Assembly: GCA_016719615.1 (NCBI GenBank)
Contig: JADJYQ010000001.1
Location: 1,400,501 to 1,464,500 of the forward strand
Direction: 5' to 3'
Source of the DNA: Saprospiraceae bacterium
Lineage (GTDB): Bacteria; Bacteroidota; Bacteroidia; Chitinophagales; Saprospiraceae
DNA: 64,000 nt
The translations under genes and the position numbers were made by a program. The notes beneath the pieces are model-generated. The model searched no databases and was not told the origin of the DNA. It worked only from the letters and a program-made list of their open reading frames with translations. This document shows positions 21,101 through 30,077 of the stretch, in pieces; position 1 is the stretch's first letter, and every line of letters begins with the position of its first letter.

Positions 21101-21361
21101 TGTGTACAACGCATACAGGAAGGAAAATTGAATGCTAAAAAAGAACAAAGGACTTTACGCGATCAGGATGTGAAGACCGCATGTCAAACTTCTTGCCCAA
21201 CCGGTGCTATCACTTTTGGTGATATCAATAATCAGGAAGGCGAATTGCATTCAAAATTGCAGAACCCTTTGAATTATATAGTTCTTGAAGAAATTAACGT
21301 CAAATCTGTCGTCAACTATACGATGAAAGTCAACAACAGAGACGAAACTTTAGATGCATAA
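18164..21361 (+). CDS. actB: Alternative complex III subunit ActB, TAT-exported molybdopterin-like/iron-sulfur fusion
   Basis: 1065 residues. A long 51-residue leader precedes the twin-arginine motif NRRDFLK (residues 51-57) and a lipobox-like LASC (68-71), so export by Tat with lipidation at Cys71 is likely. The middle (about 90-700) resembles molybdopterin oxidoreductases, but family knowledge says ActB binds no Mo cofactor. The C-terminal part (from about 815) is a PsrB-like ferredoxin: CIGCGACAVAC, CQHCNNAPCENVCP, CVGTRYCANNCPY, CSFC and CQTSCPTGA, enough for three [4Fe-4S] and one [3Fe-4S] cluster as in known ActB. It passes electrons from the quinol site to the hemes. Met3 is an alternative start. 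Confidence 0.95.
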   Translation: MQMKHNESNIWIGEKDLLQDEKFILETQSEFVDEPGFAVVEDERIGSLEANRRDFLKMLGFGIGAATLASCEIPVKKAIPYIIKPDTIVPGIANYYASSFVNGGDYCSVLVKTREGRPIKIEGNAASPITKGGTSARVQASVLSLYDYNRIQGPGIMKDGKVELIDWSAFDKEITDKLNANSKIRIVSSTIMSPSALKAVSEFSTKYPNTKHIMYDAVSSAALLDAAKLCFGERVVPDYRFDQADVIISFNADFLGSWISPIEYAAQYASKRSLKGGQYQMNKHIQVESHLSLTGSNADNRILVRPSEQSAAIAHLYNEIAAKSGRQVQPAPALNDKAKQALSKLAGQLIDQKSKSLIVCGNNNPGDQILVFAINDMLGNINKTVRFERVSYQRKGSDLDVQQLMADMKASQVDAVIIWNANPCYDLPNAAEFAEGLSKVGLSISLNPTLDETTSKCQYVAPDHHYLESWGDVEAKSGQFSFIQPTIHPIFKTRQAGESFLNWCMSPNLNHQVEQPYYEYLLKNWAEKTGAETANMQTNWDRLLHDGLFETATNERLLVCNADITLAFSKLAKPSESALEISFYESISIGSGVYATNPWLQELPDPVMRTVWGNYLAVPISFDGDRRFNAMSNVKEDGEEVELTIGNVKIKIAAVKQFGQMAGTVAIALGYGRQIAGDCGTGVGTDFNSHCTSADGYTQYYNTSASLSESLKSIEKNFACVQHHHTFGVTAVETSSGKVINADEAALVDDAFKGITKGYQGALTDRSIIRHSNLKDIKENVEKLQKEREHHQHLNSNTLYPGHDYKYNSGHHWGLHIDLNSCIGCGACAVACMAENNVPVVGKKEVSRHHEMSWLRIDRYYYGDVERPNVVYQPMMCQHCNNAPCENVCPVNATNHSSEGLNQMAYNRCVGTRYCANNCPYKVRRFNWYDYTTADLFPVNQYNLANEKTQPFYSDNLVRMVLNPDVTVRSRGVIEKCSFCVQRIQEGKLNAKKEQRTLRDQDVKTACQTSCPTGAITFGDINNQEGELHSKLQNPLNYIVLEEINVKSVVNYTMKVNNRDETLDA

Positions 21362-21378
21362 CTAATTAAATAAATCGC

Positions 21379-22767
21379 ATGGCAGGAGGATTTGTAGCAC
21401 CGGTAAGGAAACCTTTAGTAGAGGGACAAAAAACATATCATCAGATTACTGAGGATTTGTGTGCGCCTACCGAACGCACACCGAGTAAGGAATGGATCAT
21501 TGCCTTTATAGTGTCAGCAGCAACCTTATCATTTGGTGTATTTTGTATACTTTGGACCATCTGGATGGGAATTGGTTCCTGGAACCTAAACCGGACGATT
21601 GGTTGGGGATATGATATTACCAATTTCGTTTGGTGGATCGGGATTGGTCATGCGGGAACTTTGATTTCGGCCATCCTTTTATTATTTCGCCAAAGGTGGC
21701 GTACAGGGGTCAACAGGGCTGCTGAAGCCATGACGATATTTGCCGTTATATGTGCAGCTTTATTCCCACTCATACACGTCGGTCGCATCTGGGTTGTATT
21801 TTATTTTTTCCCATATCCAAATACGCGAGGTTCTTTATGGCCCAATTTTAACTCTCCTTTGTTGTGGGACGTATTTGCCATATCTACTTATTTTTCTGTA
21901 TCCCTGTTATTTTGGTATACAGGTTTGGTTCCGGATTTTGCAACCGTTAGGAATCGTGCGAGTGGCTTGCGAAAAAAGATTTATAATGCATTATCATTTG
22001 GTTGGACCGGCTCTGCCAAACATTGGCAAAGATGGGAATCTCTTTCCTTGGTATTAGCGGGATTATCTACGCCACTGGTTTTATCGGTACATACGATCGT
22101 TAGTTTTGACTTCGCAACCTCAGTCATTCCTGGCTGGCATACAACGATTTTTCCACCATACTTTGTAGCGGGAGCTATCTTTTCAGGTTTTGCTATGGTA
22201 CAAACACTTATGGTGATGACCCGTAAAATATTGAAGCTTGAAGAATATATTACTTTAGAACATATTGAATCCATGAATAAGGTCATTTTGGTGACGGGCA
22301 CCATTGTAGGTGTTGCTTATCTGACCGAATTATTTATTGCCTGGTATTCCGGATACGTTTACGAACAATTTGCTTTTTTCAATAGAGCTATGGGAGTTTA
22401 TTGGTGGTCTTATTTTGGAATGATGGCCTGCAATGTGATATCTCCGCAATTATTTTGGGTTCGCAAATTCAGAAGAAGCATTTTTGTGACCTTTTTTATG
22501 TCCATATTTGTCAATATCGGGATGTGGTTTGAGCGATTCGTAATCATTGCCACAACGCTTGCCAGAGATTATTTACCTTCTTCGTGGAGTTATTACAAAC
22601 CGACCTGGGTAGAAATCGGAATATTTATCGGTACGCTTGGTTTGTTTTTCACATGTTATCTGATATTTGTCAGAGTGGCTCCTGTGGTTGCTATTGCAGA
22701 GGTTAAACACATTCTGAAAGTGGGTGGAGATCAATACATAGGGGGAGAAGGCAAACCGTCATCATAA
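21379..22767 (+). CDS. actC: Alternative complex III subunit ActC (NrfD/PsrC-like membrane protein)
   Basis: 462 residues with about ten hydrophobic helices. ActC is the NrfD-type quinol-binding membrane subunit that couples quinol oxidation on the periplasmic side to the ActB clusters. GWTGSAKHWQRWE, SVHTIVSFDFATSVIPGWH and WFERFVIIATTL are typical of ActC and related NrfD proteins. It begins 17 bases after actB and is followed by actD after 67 bases. Confidence 0.94.
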   Translation: MAGGFVAPVRKPLVEGQKTYHQITEDLCAPTERTPSKEWIIAFIVSAATLSFGVFCILWTIWMGIGSWNLNRTIGWGYDITNFVWWIGIGHAGTLISAILLLFRQRWRTGVNRAAEAMTIFAVICAALFPLIHVGRIWVVFYFFPYPNTRGSLWPNFNSPLLWDVFAISTYFSVSLLFWYTGLVPDFATVRNRASGLRKKIYNALSFGWTGSAKHWQRWESLSLVLAGLSTPLVLSVHTIVSFDFATSVIPGWHTTIFPPYFVAGAIFSGFAMVQTLMVMTRKILKLEEYITLEHIESMNKVILVTGTIVGVAYLTELFIAWYSGYVYEQFAFFNRAMGVYWWSYFGMMACNVISPQLFWVRKFRRSIFVTFFMSIFVNIGMWFERFVIIATTLARDYLPSSWSYYKPTWVEIGIFIGTLGLFFTCYLIFVRVAPVVAIAEVKHILKVGGDQYIGGEGKPSS

Positions 22768-22834
22768 ACATGATGAGACGCATTCTTCTAAACAAGAAAA
22801 ACATTAACATCAATTGATTTAAAATAAAATTTAC

Positions 22835-23356
22835 ATGCGACAGTATAATAAAGATGTCATTTATGGAATCTACTCTGACGAAGAGATTTTAGTGAGCGCA
22901 GTGAGAGATGCAAAAAGCAAACATCTTGAAATCATGGATGTATTTTCTCCATTTCCTGTGCATGGTCTTGATCAGGCATTGGGTTTAGAAGAATCTCGTT
23001 TGCATCAGGCCGGATTCGTTTACGGTGCGCTGGGTGCAATGTTGGGATTTCTTGGAATGACCTGGATGATGACCAGTGATTGGCCGATTATATTTGGAGG
23101 CAAACCATATTGGCCAGTACCTTCATTTATTCCAATTACTTTCGAATGTACAGTTTTATGCGCTGCATGGGGGATGACCATTACGTTTTACACGATTTGT
23201 GGTTTATGGCCAGGTGTAAGTAATCCACAACTCGATTTGCGCACAACAGATGATAAATTTTGTATTGCATTTGATAGAAATGAAGTTTCTGATGTGGAAG
23301 CCAGAGCGTTTTTTGCAGCATCAGGAGCAGAAGAAGTCAACACCAAAATGATTTAA
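22835..23356 (+). CDS. actD: Alternative complex III subunit ActD (DUF3341)
   Basis: 173 residues with two membrane helices (about 60-83 and 100-127). The N-terminal domain with HGLDQALGLEESRLHQAGFVYG and the FDRNEVSD tail are characteristic of DUF3341/ActD, which caps the membrane part of the complex. The stop codon overlaps the next ATG (TAATG), so actD and actE are probably translationally coupled. Confidence 0.92.
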   Translation: MRQYNKDVIYGIYSDEEILVSAVRDAKSKHLEIMDVFSPFPVHGLDQALGLEESRLHQAGFVYGALGAMLGFLGMTWMMTSDWPIIFGGKPYWPVPSFIPITFECTVLCAAWGMTITFYTICGLWPGVSNPQLDLRTTDDKFCIAFDRNEVSDVEARAFFAASGAEEVNTKMI

Positions 23357-24141
23357 TGATGAAAATTCCAATGGAAAGAATACTGGTGATCTTTGTGACC
23401 GTGGCTTGTTTTCAATGCAGACCTGCAGATGGCAATAGAACAGGTACAGAATATATGCCAGATATGGCTCACTCGATCGCCTATGAGCCGAATGTAAATA
23501 ATTATTACTATTACCATTCATGGGGAAGTGAGCTTGAAATTGCTAACTACTCGGCTCCTAAATTGCCTGTGCAAGGAACAAAAGCAAGGGGATCTCTTGG
23601 TTGGACCAATGGAAAACCTAACAATGATTTGTTTAATGGAAAATTGGGTCATAATGCGATTGCAACTCCCATCAATGGTTCAGTTGAATATTATTACAAG
23701 AATACGGAAGACGAACGGTTAAGAGCCACTAAAGAAATAAGCTCAAATCCATTGCCAATTTCAGCAGATGGACTTTCCAATGGAAAATTGCTTTACAATA
23801 TTTATTGTTCTTCCTGTCACGGCGAAAAAGGAGATGGTGGTGGTTATCTTGTCAGAGATGACGGAGGGAAGTACCCTGCGCAGCCGGCAAATTTTTTAAA
23901 AGATGAATTTATAGCATCATCAGAAGGGAGATTTTATCATGCGATTATGTATGGTAGAAATGTCATGGGCTCACATGCAGATAAATTGTCTTACGAAGAA
24001 CGGTGGAATGTGATTCACTACATCCGTTCGCTTCAGGCAAGTTCTAAAAAATTAATATACAGCGAAAAGGAAAATACATTTACAGGTTCCGTAGCTGTAA
24101 AGGATGCAGCGAAAGCATTAGTACCAGCAGTAACTAAGTGA
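23356..24141 (+). CDS. actE: Alternative complex III subunit ActE, monoheme cytochrome c lipoprotein
   Basis: 261 residues. A short hydrophobic leader ends in VTVAC (Cys18), a weak lipobox; family members are lipoproteins. One heme site, CSSCH (about residue 151), with a candidate Met ligand in NVMGSHAD (about 204), forms a class I cytochrome c domain. The heme receives electrons from ActA and probably hands them to the oxidase. A second ATG follows immediately at 23359, so the exact start is uncertain by one codon. Confidence 0.92.
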   Translation: MMKIPMERILVIFVTVACFQCRPADGNRTGTEYMPDMAHSIAYEPNVNNYYYYHSWGSELEIANYSAPKLPVQGTKARGSLGWTNGKPNNDLFNGKLGHNAIATPINGSVEYYYKNTEDERLRATKEISSNPLPISADGLSNGKLLYNIYCSSCHGEKGDGGGYLVRDDGGKYPAQPANFLKDEFIASSEGRFYHAIMYGRNVMGSHADKLSYEERWNVIHYIRSLQASSKKLIYSEKENTFTGSVAVKDAAKALVPAVTK

Positions 24142-24172
24142 CGATTCATTAACAATTGAAAAGAAAATATCA

Positions 24173-25507
24173 ATGAGTTCCGTACAAATACCAAACAGAG
24201 ATAAAATCTTCCTGGGAATAATGGGCTTAATAGGGATTTTATCTTTAGTAGCAATCGTTGCTAATGACGATGATTATCATACAAGATTGTGGAGCAGTTT
24301 GCTTCATAATGGAACATTTTTTACACTGATTTCGATGATGGCTATTTTCTTTGTCTGTGTCAGCCGCACTGCTTACGCAGGCTGGAATGTCGGTTTCAAA
24401 AGAGTATGGGAGGCGATGTCTCAGTTTTTATGGGTCGGTTTTGCCATCATGTTTTTAATTGCGATGGGTGTTTATTTGGGATGGCATCATTTATACCATT
24501 GGGCAGATACGGATGTAGTAGCAAACGACAAAATCCTTCAAGGCAAATCTTCATTCCTCAATAAAAATTTTTACACTTTTGTTGGTCTTGGGATACTTGC
24601 TTCCTGGATATTTTTTGCAGTAAAAATGCGCAATCTTAGTATCGAAGAAGATGATCATGGAGATCAAAAGTTTGAGCACTATAATAAAATGAAAGTCTAT
24701 GCTGCCATATTCCTTCCTATCGCCGGATTTTCAAGTGCTGTTGTTATTTGGTTATGGAATATGTCAGTAGATCCACATTGGTATAGTACCCTCTATGCAT
24801 GGTATACTGGTGCTAGTACATTCGTAAGTATGATAGCACTTACCATTTTACTCTTGATTTATTTAAAATCAAGAGGATATTATCATAATGTAAATCAGGA
24901 ACATTTCCATGATCTGGGTAAATTCATGTTTGCATTTTCTATTTTTTGGACCTATTTGTGGTTCTCTCAATACATGCTTATATGGTATGGAAATATCGGC
25001 GAAGAGACCGTATATTTTAAAACGCGAATTGAAAAGTACCCGGTGCTTTTTTATGGAAATCTCGTTCTGAATTTTGTCTTGCCTTTTTTAATTTTAATGA
25101 GAAATGACAATAAAAGAAAATACGGCACCCTCATCACAGTTTCTATGATTGTTTTCTTTGGTCACTGGGTTGATACATTTCAAATGTTGAAACCCGGAAT
25201 CCTTCATACAGCTCATGAAATTAGTATGGGACCCGGGCATCATTCAAGTACTCCGGTATTGGAGCAAACGGCTCATCAGGAAAGTGGGCATACAACAACA
25301 GGAGACCATGGACATGAAGCTAAGTCCAATAATCATGGGGAATTAAAACCAGATATTGGTTATTATATACCAGGGTTGGCGGATATTGGATTACTGATAG
25401 GTTTTCTGGCTTTGTTTTATACTGTGACGCTGCACTTTTTATCGAAAGCACCTTTAGTGCCCAAGAATGATCCTTTTTTGCAGGAAAGTTTACATCACCA
25501 TGTTTGA
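24173..25507 (+). CDS. actF: Alternative complex III subunit ActF (ActC-like membrane protein)
   Basis: 444 residues, about ten hydrophobic helices, a distant homolog of ActC without a strong quinol motif visible by eye. The block SVDPHWYSTLYAWYTGAS and WFSQYMLIWYGNI are typical of proteins annotated quinol:cytochrome c oxidoreductase in Bacteroidota. A His-rich hydrophilic loop (HSSTPVLEQTAHQESGH, about 360-390) sits before the last helix. It ends 25 bases before coxB. Confidence 0.93.
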   Translation: MSSVQIPNRDKIFLGIMGLIGILSLVAIVANDDDYHTRLWSSLLHNGTFFTLISMMAIFFVCVSRTAYAGWNVGFKRVWEAMSQFLWVGFAIMFLIAMGVYLGWHHLYHWADTDVVANDKILQGKSSFLNKNFYTFVGLGILASWIFFAVKMRNLSIEEDDHGDQKFEHYNKMKVYAAIFLPIAGFSSAVVIWLWNMSVDPHWYSTLYAWYTGASTFVSMIALTILLLIYLKSRGYYHNVNQEHFHDLGKFMFAFSIFWTYLWFSQYMLIWYGNIGEETVYFKTRIEKYPVLFYGNLVLNFVLPFLILMRNDNKRKYGTLITVSMIVFFGHWVDTFQMLKPGILHTAHEISMGPGHHSSTPVLEQTAHQESGHTTTGDHGHEAKSNNHGELKPDIGYYIPGLADIGLLIGFLALFYTVTLHFLSKAPLVPKNDPFLQESLHHHV

Positions 25508-25532
25508 TCAAACAAAATATATTTAAACGCTC

Positions 25533-26720
25533 ATGACGGCTTTAATTACGATATTATCAGTTCTTTTGCTTTTTGTGGTTTTGGTACAGATTGCAAAAAT
25601 TAATGAGTTAACGGCTGACTTGATGGACACCGATGAACATCAGGAAAAAACCAGCCTTACCAACGCCAAATGGTTATTGATTTTTGGGGTGGTATTTATT
25701 GGCTCTTCGTTTTGGGGAGCCTTCTATTATGCGAACAGAATGCTTGGATATGGTCCCTTAAAAGCAGCATCCGAACATGGAAGTTCCATAGATTCTTTAT
25801 TTGATTTGACTTTGATTTTTACAGGAATTGTATTTATTATTTGTCATATCGTGCTTTTTTGGTTCTCCTATAAATATAGCTATCAAAAAGGCCGCAAAGC
25901 TTTGTTCTTTCCTCACGATAACAGGCTTGAAGTTATTTGGACGGCAGTGCCTGCTTTGGTGATGACCATTCTTGTGGTAAAAGGATTGGTTACCTGGAAT
26001 GCGGTGATGTCCGATGTTCAGAAAGGTGAATCCTATATTGAAATAGAAGCAACAGGCTGGCAGTTTGCATGGAATCTTAGATATCCTGGCCCTGATGGAG
26101 AATTAGGAGTAAAAGATTTTAGACTTATCAAACCTGGCGTCAATGAATTGGGACAGGATTGGACAGATGAAAGAAATCATGATGATTTCAACGCGGATGA
26201 ACTTGTGCTTCCTAAAGGAAAAAAAGTACGCGTTCGTATCATCGGCAGAGATGTTTTGCACAATTTTTATCTGCCTCATTTTAGAGTAAAAATGGATGCA
26301 GTACCCGGTATTCCTACCTATTTCATCTTTACCCCGATTAAAACTACTGATGAATTCAGACAAGAACTCCGAAAATATCCGGAATATCAAATGCCTTCTG
26401 ATCCAAATGATCCTGCAAGTGAACCTAAATGGAAAGCTTTTAATTTTGAATTGGCTTGTGCAGAATTATGCGGAAAAGGACATTACAGTATGAGAAGGGT
26501 CGTGAAAATTGTGAGTCCGGAAGAATGGGAAAAATGGCATGCTACTCAAAAATCATTTTACCTGACAAGCATTCGAAATACAGATGAAGATCCTTTCAAT
26601 GGCAAAGCGGTCAAGGCAGATCATATGATCAAAAAAGATTCTACAAATAGTACGACGAATCATCCGATAGATACAACAAAGGTGGTTCCTGCTTTGGATT
26701 CGACTACAAAACAGCATTAA
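25533..26720 (+). CDS. coxB: Cytochrome c oxidase subunit II
   Basis: 395 residues with two or three N-terminal membrane helices and a periplasmic cupredoxin domain. The CuA ligands are present: His in VLHNFYLPHF (about 243) and CAELCGKGHYSM (about 309-320). There is no CxxCH, so this is not a caa3 fusion and electrons probably come directly from the ActA/ActE hemes. A charged insert (about 195-225, GVKDFRLIKPGVNELGQDW) interrupts the cupredoxin fold and is common in Bacteroidota. The Thr/Ser-rich tail after 355 is likely disordered. Confidence 0.95.
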   Translation: MTALITILSVLLLFVVLVQIAKINELTADLMDTDEHQEKTSLTNAKWLLIFGVVFIGSSFWGAFYYANRMLGYGPLKAASEHGSSIDSLFDLTLIFTGIVFIICHIVLFWFSYKYSYQKGRKALFFPHDNRLEVIWTAVPALVMTILVVKGLVTWNAVMSDVQKGESYIEIEATGWQFAWNLRYPGPDGELGVKDFRLIKPGVNELGQDWTDERNHDDFNADELVLPKGKKVRVRIIGRDVLHNFYLPHFRVKMDAVPGIPTYFIFTPIKTTDEFRQELRKYPEYQMPSDPNDPASEPKWKAFNFELACAELCGKGHYSMRRVVKIVSPEEWEKWHATQKSFYLTSIRNTDEDPFNGKAVKADHMIKKDSTNSTTNHPIDTTKVVPALDSTTKQH

Positions 26721-26749
26721 AAAATTGAATTAATAATCAATAATTTACC

Positions 26750-28573
26750 ATGTCAGCAAACCATAACACACATCTGGAGACAGACCAACTCATAGAAAAG
26801 TTGGGTTACGATGATCATTTTCATGAACATCATCATGGTGATAAATATCAAACCAACTTTCTGACCACCTACCTTTTTTCGCAGGATCATAAAATGATTG
26901 CACGGCAATTTCTCATAACGGGAATTTTCTGGGCAATTGTTGGAGCCGGCATGTCTTTAATTTTCAGAATACAGCTTGGTTATCCAGATGCTGATATTTC
27001 ATGGTTAAGACCATATGCAGGAATAGGAAGGCTTGATGCAGAATTTTATTATGCATTGGTTACGATGCATGGAACCATTATCGTGTTTTTTGTATTGACG
27101 GCAGGATTAAGTGGTACATTTAGCAACTTATTAATTCCACTTCAGGTTGGAGCCAGAGATATGGCATCTCCCTTTCTAAACATGTTGTCTTACTGGTTCT
27201 TTTTTATGTCATCTGTGGTGATGTTATACAGTTTGTTTATCAGCACCGGCCCGTTTTCTGGTGGATGGACCGGATATCCTCCATTAAGCGCATTGCCTCA
27301 AGCCTCTATAGGAAGTGGAGCGGGGATGACCTTATGGTTGGTATCATTGGTACTGTTTGTCGTTTCGGTATTACTCGGAGGGATGAATTATATTACGACT
27401 GTATTGAATTTGCGTACAAAAGGAATGACGATGTGGAGAATGCCCTTGACAATTTGGGCGTTTCTGGTGACCGCAATTTTGGCGTTACTTTCATTTCCTG
27501 TTTTAGCATCAGGATTTTTCCTATTGATGTTCGATAGAAGTTTAGGTACAAGTTTTTATTTATCAGATATTTTCATCAATGGCCAGGCTTTAGATCGAAT
27601 TGGAGGAAGCCCTATTTTGTTTCAGCATCTTTTTTGGTTTCTCGGGCACCCGGAGGTTTACATCATTATATTACCTGCGATGGGAATTGTTTCAGAGGTT
27701 ATGGCAGTGCATGCGCGAAAGCCCATATTTGGTTATAGAGCGATGGTTTATTCCATTCTCGCGATTGGATTTCTGTCATTTATCGTTTGGGCACACCATA
27801 TGTTTATGTCCGGAGTCAATCCGTTTATTTCCAATTTCTTCGTAGTATTTACACTTATTATTGCAGTTCCTTCAGCTGTTAAAGTATTTAACTGGATCAG
27901 TACATTATATGGCGGGAACATTCGATTGAATACGCAGATGTTATTTTCTATTGGATTTGTTTCCATGTTTATATCAGGTGGTTTGACTGGAGTGTTTTTA
28001 GGAAATTCTGCCATTGATATTCAACAGCATGATACTTATTTTGTAGTTGCACATTTTCATATTGTAATGGGAGTGGCTGCATTTTTTGGAATGTTTGCCG
28101 GCGTATATAACTGGTTTCCAAAAATGTTTGGCAGATTTATGAATGACACTTTGGGCAAAATCCATTTTTGGGTAACCATGGTTGGTGCTTATGCTGTTTT
28201 TGGTCCGATGCACTATCTTGGTATGGCTGGAGTTCCGAGACGTTATTATCGCTTTGATAATTTTGATGCGTTCAAGGATTTCGATGATATGAATAAATTT
28301 ATCACCATTGCGGCTGCAATTACTTTTCTTGGCCAAATGGTTTTTGTCGTAAACTTTTTCTGGAGTATTTACAAAGGCAAAAAAATGACCGAACAAAATC
28401 CTTATGGATCAAACGCCCTTGAATGGACAACTCCTATTAATACCGGACATGGAAACTGGCCCGGAAAAATTCCTACTGTTCAAAGGTGGTCTTACGATTA
28501 TGGAAAAGATGGTAAAGAATTTATTCCACAGCATACACCATTAGCTGAGGGAGAAGAAGAAAGCAGTCATTAA
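26750..28573 (+). CDS. coxA: Cytochrome c oxidase subunit I
   Basis: 607 residues, the heme-copper catalytic core. Heme a ligand His in TMHGTIIVF (about 106), the His-Tyr pair and D-channel Glu in GHPEVY (about 299-304), CuB histidines in WAHHMF (about 349) and the heme histidines in VAHFHIVMG (about 435-437). The Glu in GHPEVY marks an A1-type oxygen reductase. A His-rich N-terminal tail (HFHEHHHG) precedes the first helix. The gene sits 29 bases after coxB. Confidence 0.97.
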   Translation: MSANHNTHLETDQLIEKLGYDDHFHEHHHGDKYQTNFLTTYLFSQDHKMIARQFLITGIFWAIVGAGMSLIFRIQLGYPDADISWLRPYAGIGRLDAEFYYALVTMHGTIIVFFVLTAGLSGTFSNLLIPLQVGARDMASPFLNMLSYWFFFMSSVVMLYSLFISTGPFSGGWTGYPPLSALPQASIGSGAGMTLWLVSLVLFVVSVLLGGMNYITTVLNLRTKGMTMWRMPLTIWAFLVTAILALLSFPVLASGFFLLMFDRSLGTSFYLSDIFINGQALDRIGGSPILFQHLFWFLGHPEVYIIILPAMGIVSEVMAVHARKPIFGYRAMVYSILAIGFLSFIVWAHHMFMSGVNPFISNFFVVFTLIIAVPSAVKVFNWISTLYGGNIRLNTQMLFSIGFVSMFISGGLTGVFLGNSAIDIQQHDTYFVVAHFHIVMGVAAFFGMFAGVYNWFPKMFGRFMNDTLGKIHFWVTMVGAYAVFGPMHYLGMAGVPRRYYRFDNFDAFKDFDDMNKFITIAAAITFLGQMVFVVNFFWSIYKGKKMTEQNPYGSNALEWTTPINTGHGNWPGKIPTVQRWSYDYGKDGKEFIPQHTPLAEGEEESSH

Positions 28574-28591
28574 ATAGTAATACCAGATACA

Positions 28592-29482
28592 TTGAGACAG
28601 ACGCAATCAACAGTTGTTAAATACTCTCTTATTGAAGATATTGGAGTATTGGTCAAATTCAAACTTAGTTTGATGGTCGTAATATCATCAGCATTGAGTT
28701 ATTTGATCCTTGCGAAATCGAATTTTTCGATTCTTGAATTCTCATTGTTGATTGCAGGGGGTTTATTTATCACTTTTGCAGCAAATGCACTCAATCAAAG
28801 CCTCGAAAGAGAATACGATAAGCTGATGACGCGCACTGCAAACAGACCCATAGCAGCAGGGCGGATGAGCCTTTCTTTTGGGGTACTTATTGCAGGTGTG
28901 TTTTGTACCGTCGGCGTTTTGCTCTTTGTGATGCTCAGCTTACCAGCGGCTGTTTTGGGAATGCTGTCATTTGTAATTTATGCTTTTATTTATACGCCAT
29001 TAAAGCGATATTCTACCATTGCAATTCCGGTAGGGGCAATCCCAGGTGCGCTCCCGACCTTGATCGCCGGTATTGTAGCAACCAATGGTTTTACTGTTGA
29101 GGCAATCTGCATTTTCGGACTTCAATATTTATGGCAGTTTCCACATTTTTGGTCTATTGCATGGATCGGACATCAAGATTATAAAAGAGCAGGATTTAAA
29201 TTGATTAATGATGTTGATGGGCACCCGGATCCAAAATATGGATTGTATTCTGCAGTCTATGCAGGATTGAGTGTTTTTTTAATTGCAATGTTTCATAGTT
29301 TTTCACCCATAAATATTGTTGTACTCATTTGTTTAGTGAGCTTAGTGGCTATATATGCAGCTTACGGCTGGAAATTATACAAAATCAACAATGCTGTTGC
29401 AGCCAAAAAGCTGATGTTTGCATCTTTTATTTATCTGCCTTTACTTTTGATTTTATTTTACTTCAATTCTATTTTGCAATAA
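28592..29482 (+). CDS. cyoE: Protoheme IX farnesyltransferase (heme O synthase)
   Basis: 296 residues, about eight membrane helices, UbiA prenyltransferase family. Makes heme O, the precursor of heme A for the oxidase. The site NQSLEREYDKLMTRTANRP and the second motif NDVDGHPDPKYG are visible. The start is TTG: in this frame the coxA stop is only 18 bases upstream and the first ATG comes at residue 28, too late for helix 1. The stop overlaps the ATG of the next gene (TAATG). Confidence 0.93.
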   Translation: MRQTQSTVVKYSLIEDIGVLVKFKLSLMVVISSALSYLILAKSNFSILEFSLLIAGGLFITFAANALNQSLEREYDKLMTRTANRPIAAGRMSLSFGVLIAGVFCTVGVLLFVMLSLPAAVLGMLSFVIYAFIYTPLKRYSTIAIPVGAIPGALPTLIAGIVATNGFTVEAICIFGLQYLWQFPHFWSIAWIGHQDYKRAGFKLINDVDGHPDPKYGLYSAVYAGLSVFLIAMFHSFSPINIVVLICLVSLVAIYAAYGWKLYKINNAVAAKKLMFASFIYLPLLLILFYFNSILQ

Positions 29483-30063
29483 TGGCTTTATTTCAAATGA
29501 TCGATAAAAATTTAGAACCTAGCAGACTGCATGCGATCAGGTTCGGTCTTTGGATTGCCATGGCTTCAATATTAATGATGTTTGCGGCACTGACAAGTGC
29601 ATACATCGTTCGTAAGGCAGCAGGTAACTGGTATGAATTCAAACTTCCGGTTCAGTTTTTTGCAAGTACGATGTGTATTTTACTTTCTTCATTTTTTATG
29701 GAGCGATCATATAAAAATTTTAAAAACAATATTTCCGCTGGTTACAAATCGGGGATTTTATTGGCTTGTATTTTTGGTATTGCGTTTTTAGTTTTTCAGG
29801 TAATATCCTGGAAGGCATTATTTAATCAAGGAATTACGCTTGATTTAAATGTAAGTGGATCGTTTCTTTATGCATTATCGGGATTACATGCATTGCATGT
29901 ACTCGGCGGAGTTGCTGCTATTATTGTAACATTAATTGTAGCATATTCCATGCCTTTCGAAGCGACACCCGGGCGGATTTTTAAAATGGATCTCGTTAGA
30001 CAATATTGGCATTTTGTCGATTTGATATGGATTTACTTATTGATATTTCTCATATTACAATAG
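29482..30063 (+). CDS. Heme-copper oxidase subunit III family protein (first copy)
   Basis: 193 residues from the ATG at 29482, which overlaps the cyoE stop by one base; the frame is open further upstream, but that part is antisense to nothing useful and lies inside cyoE. Five hydrophobic helices and the family end YWHFVDLIWIYLL. It is shorter than the second copy because it lacks the hydrophilic insert. Two subunit III genes in a row are usual in Bacteroidota A-type oxidase operons; whether both sit in one complex is unknown. Confidence 0.88.
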   Translation: MALFQMIDKNLEPSRLHAIRFGLWIAMASILMMFAALTSAYIVRKAAGNWYEFKLPVQFFASTMCILLSSFFMERSYKNFKNNISAGYKSGILLACIFGIAFLVFQVISWKALFNQGITLDLNVSGSFLYALSGLHALHVLGGVAAIIVTLIVAYSMPFEATPGRIFKMDLVRQYWHFVDLIWIYLLIFLILQ

Positions 30064-30077
30064 TTTAAAATTATTCG

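Noticed and set aside
27998..28396. A 132-residue minus-strand frame
   Set aside because: Antisense to the conserved core of coxA; a shadow frame of a strongly conserved gene.
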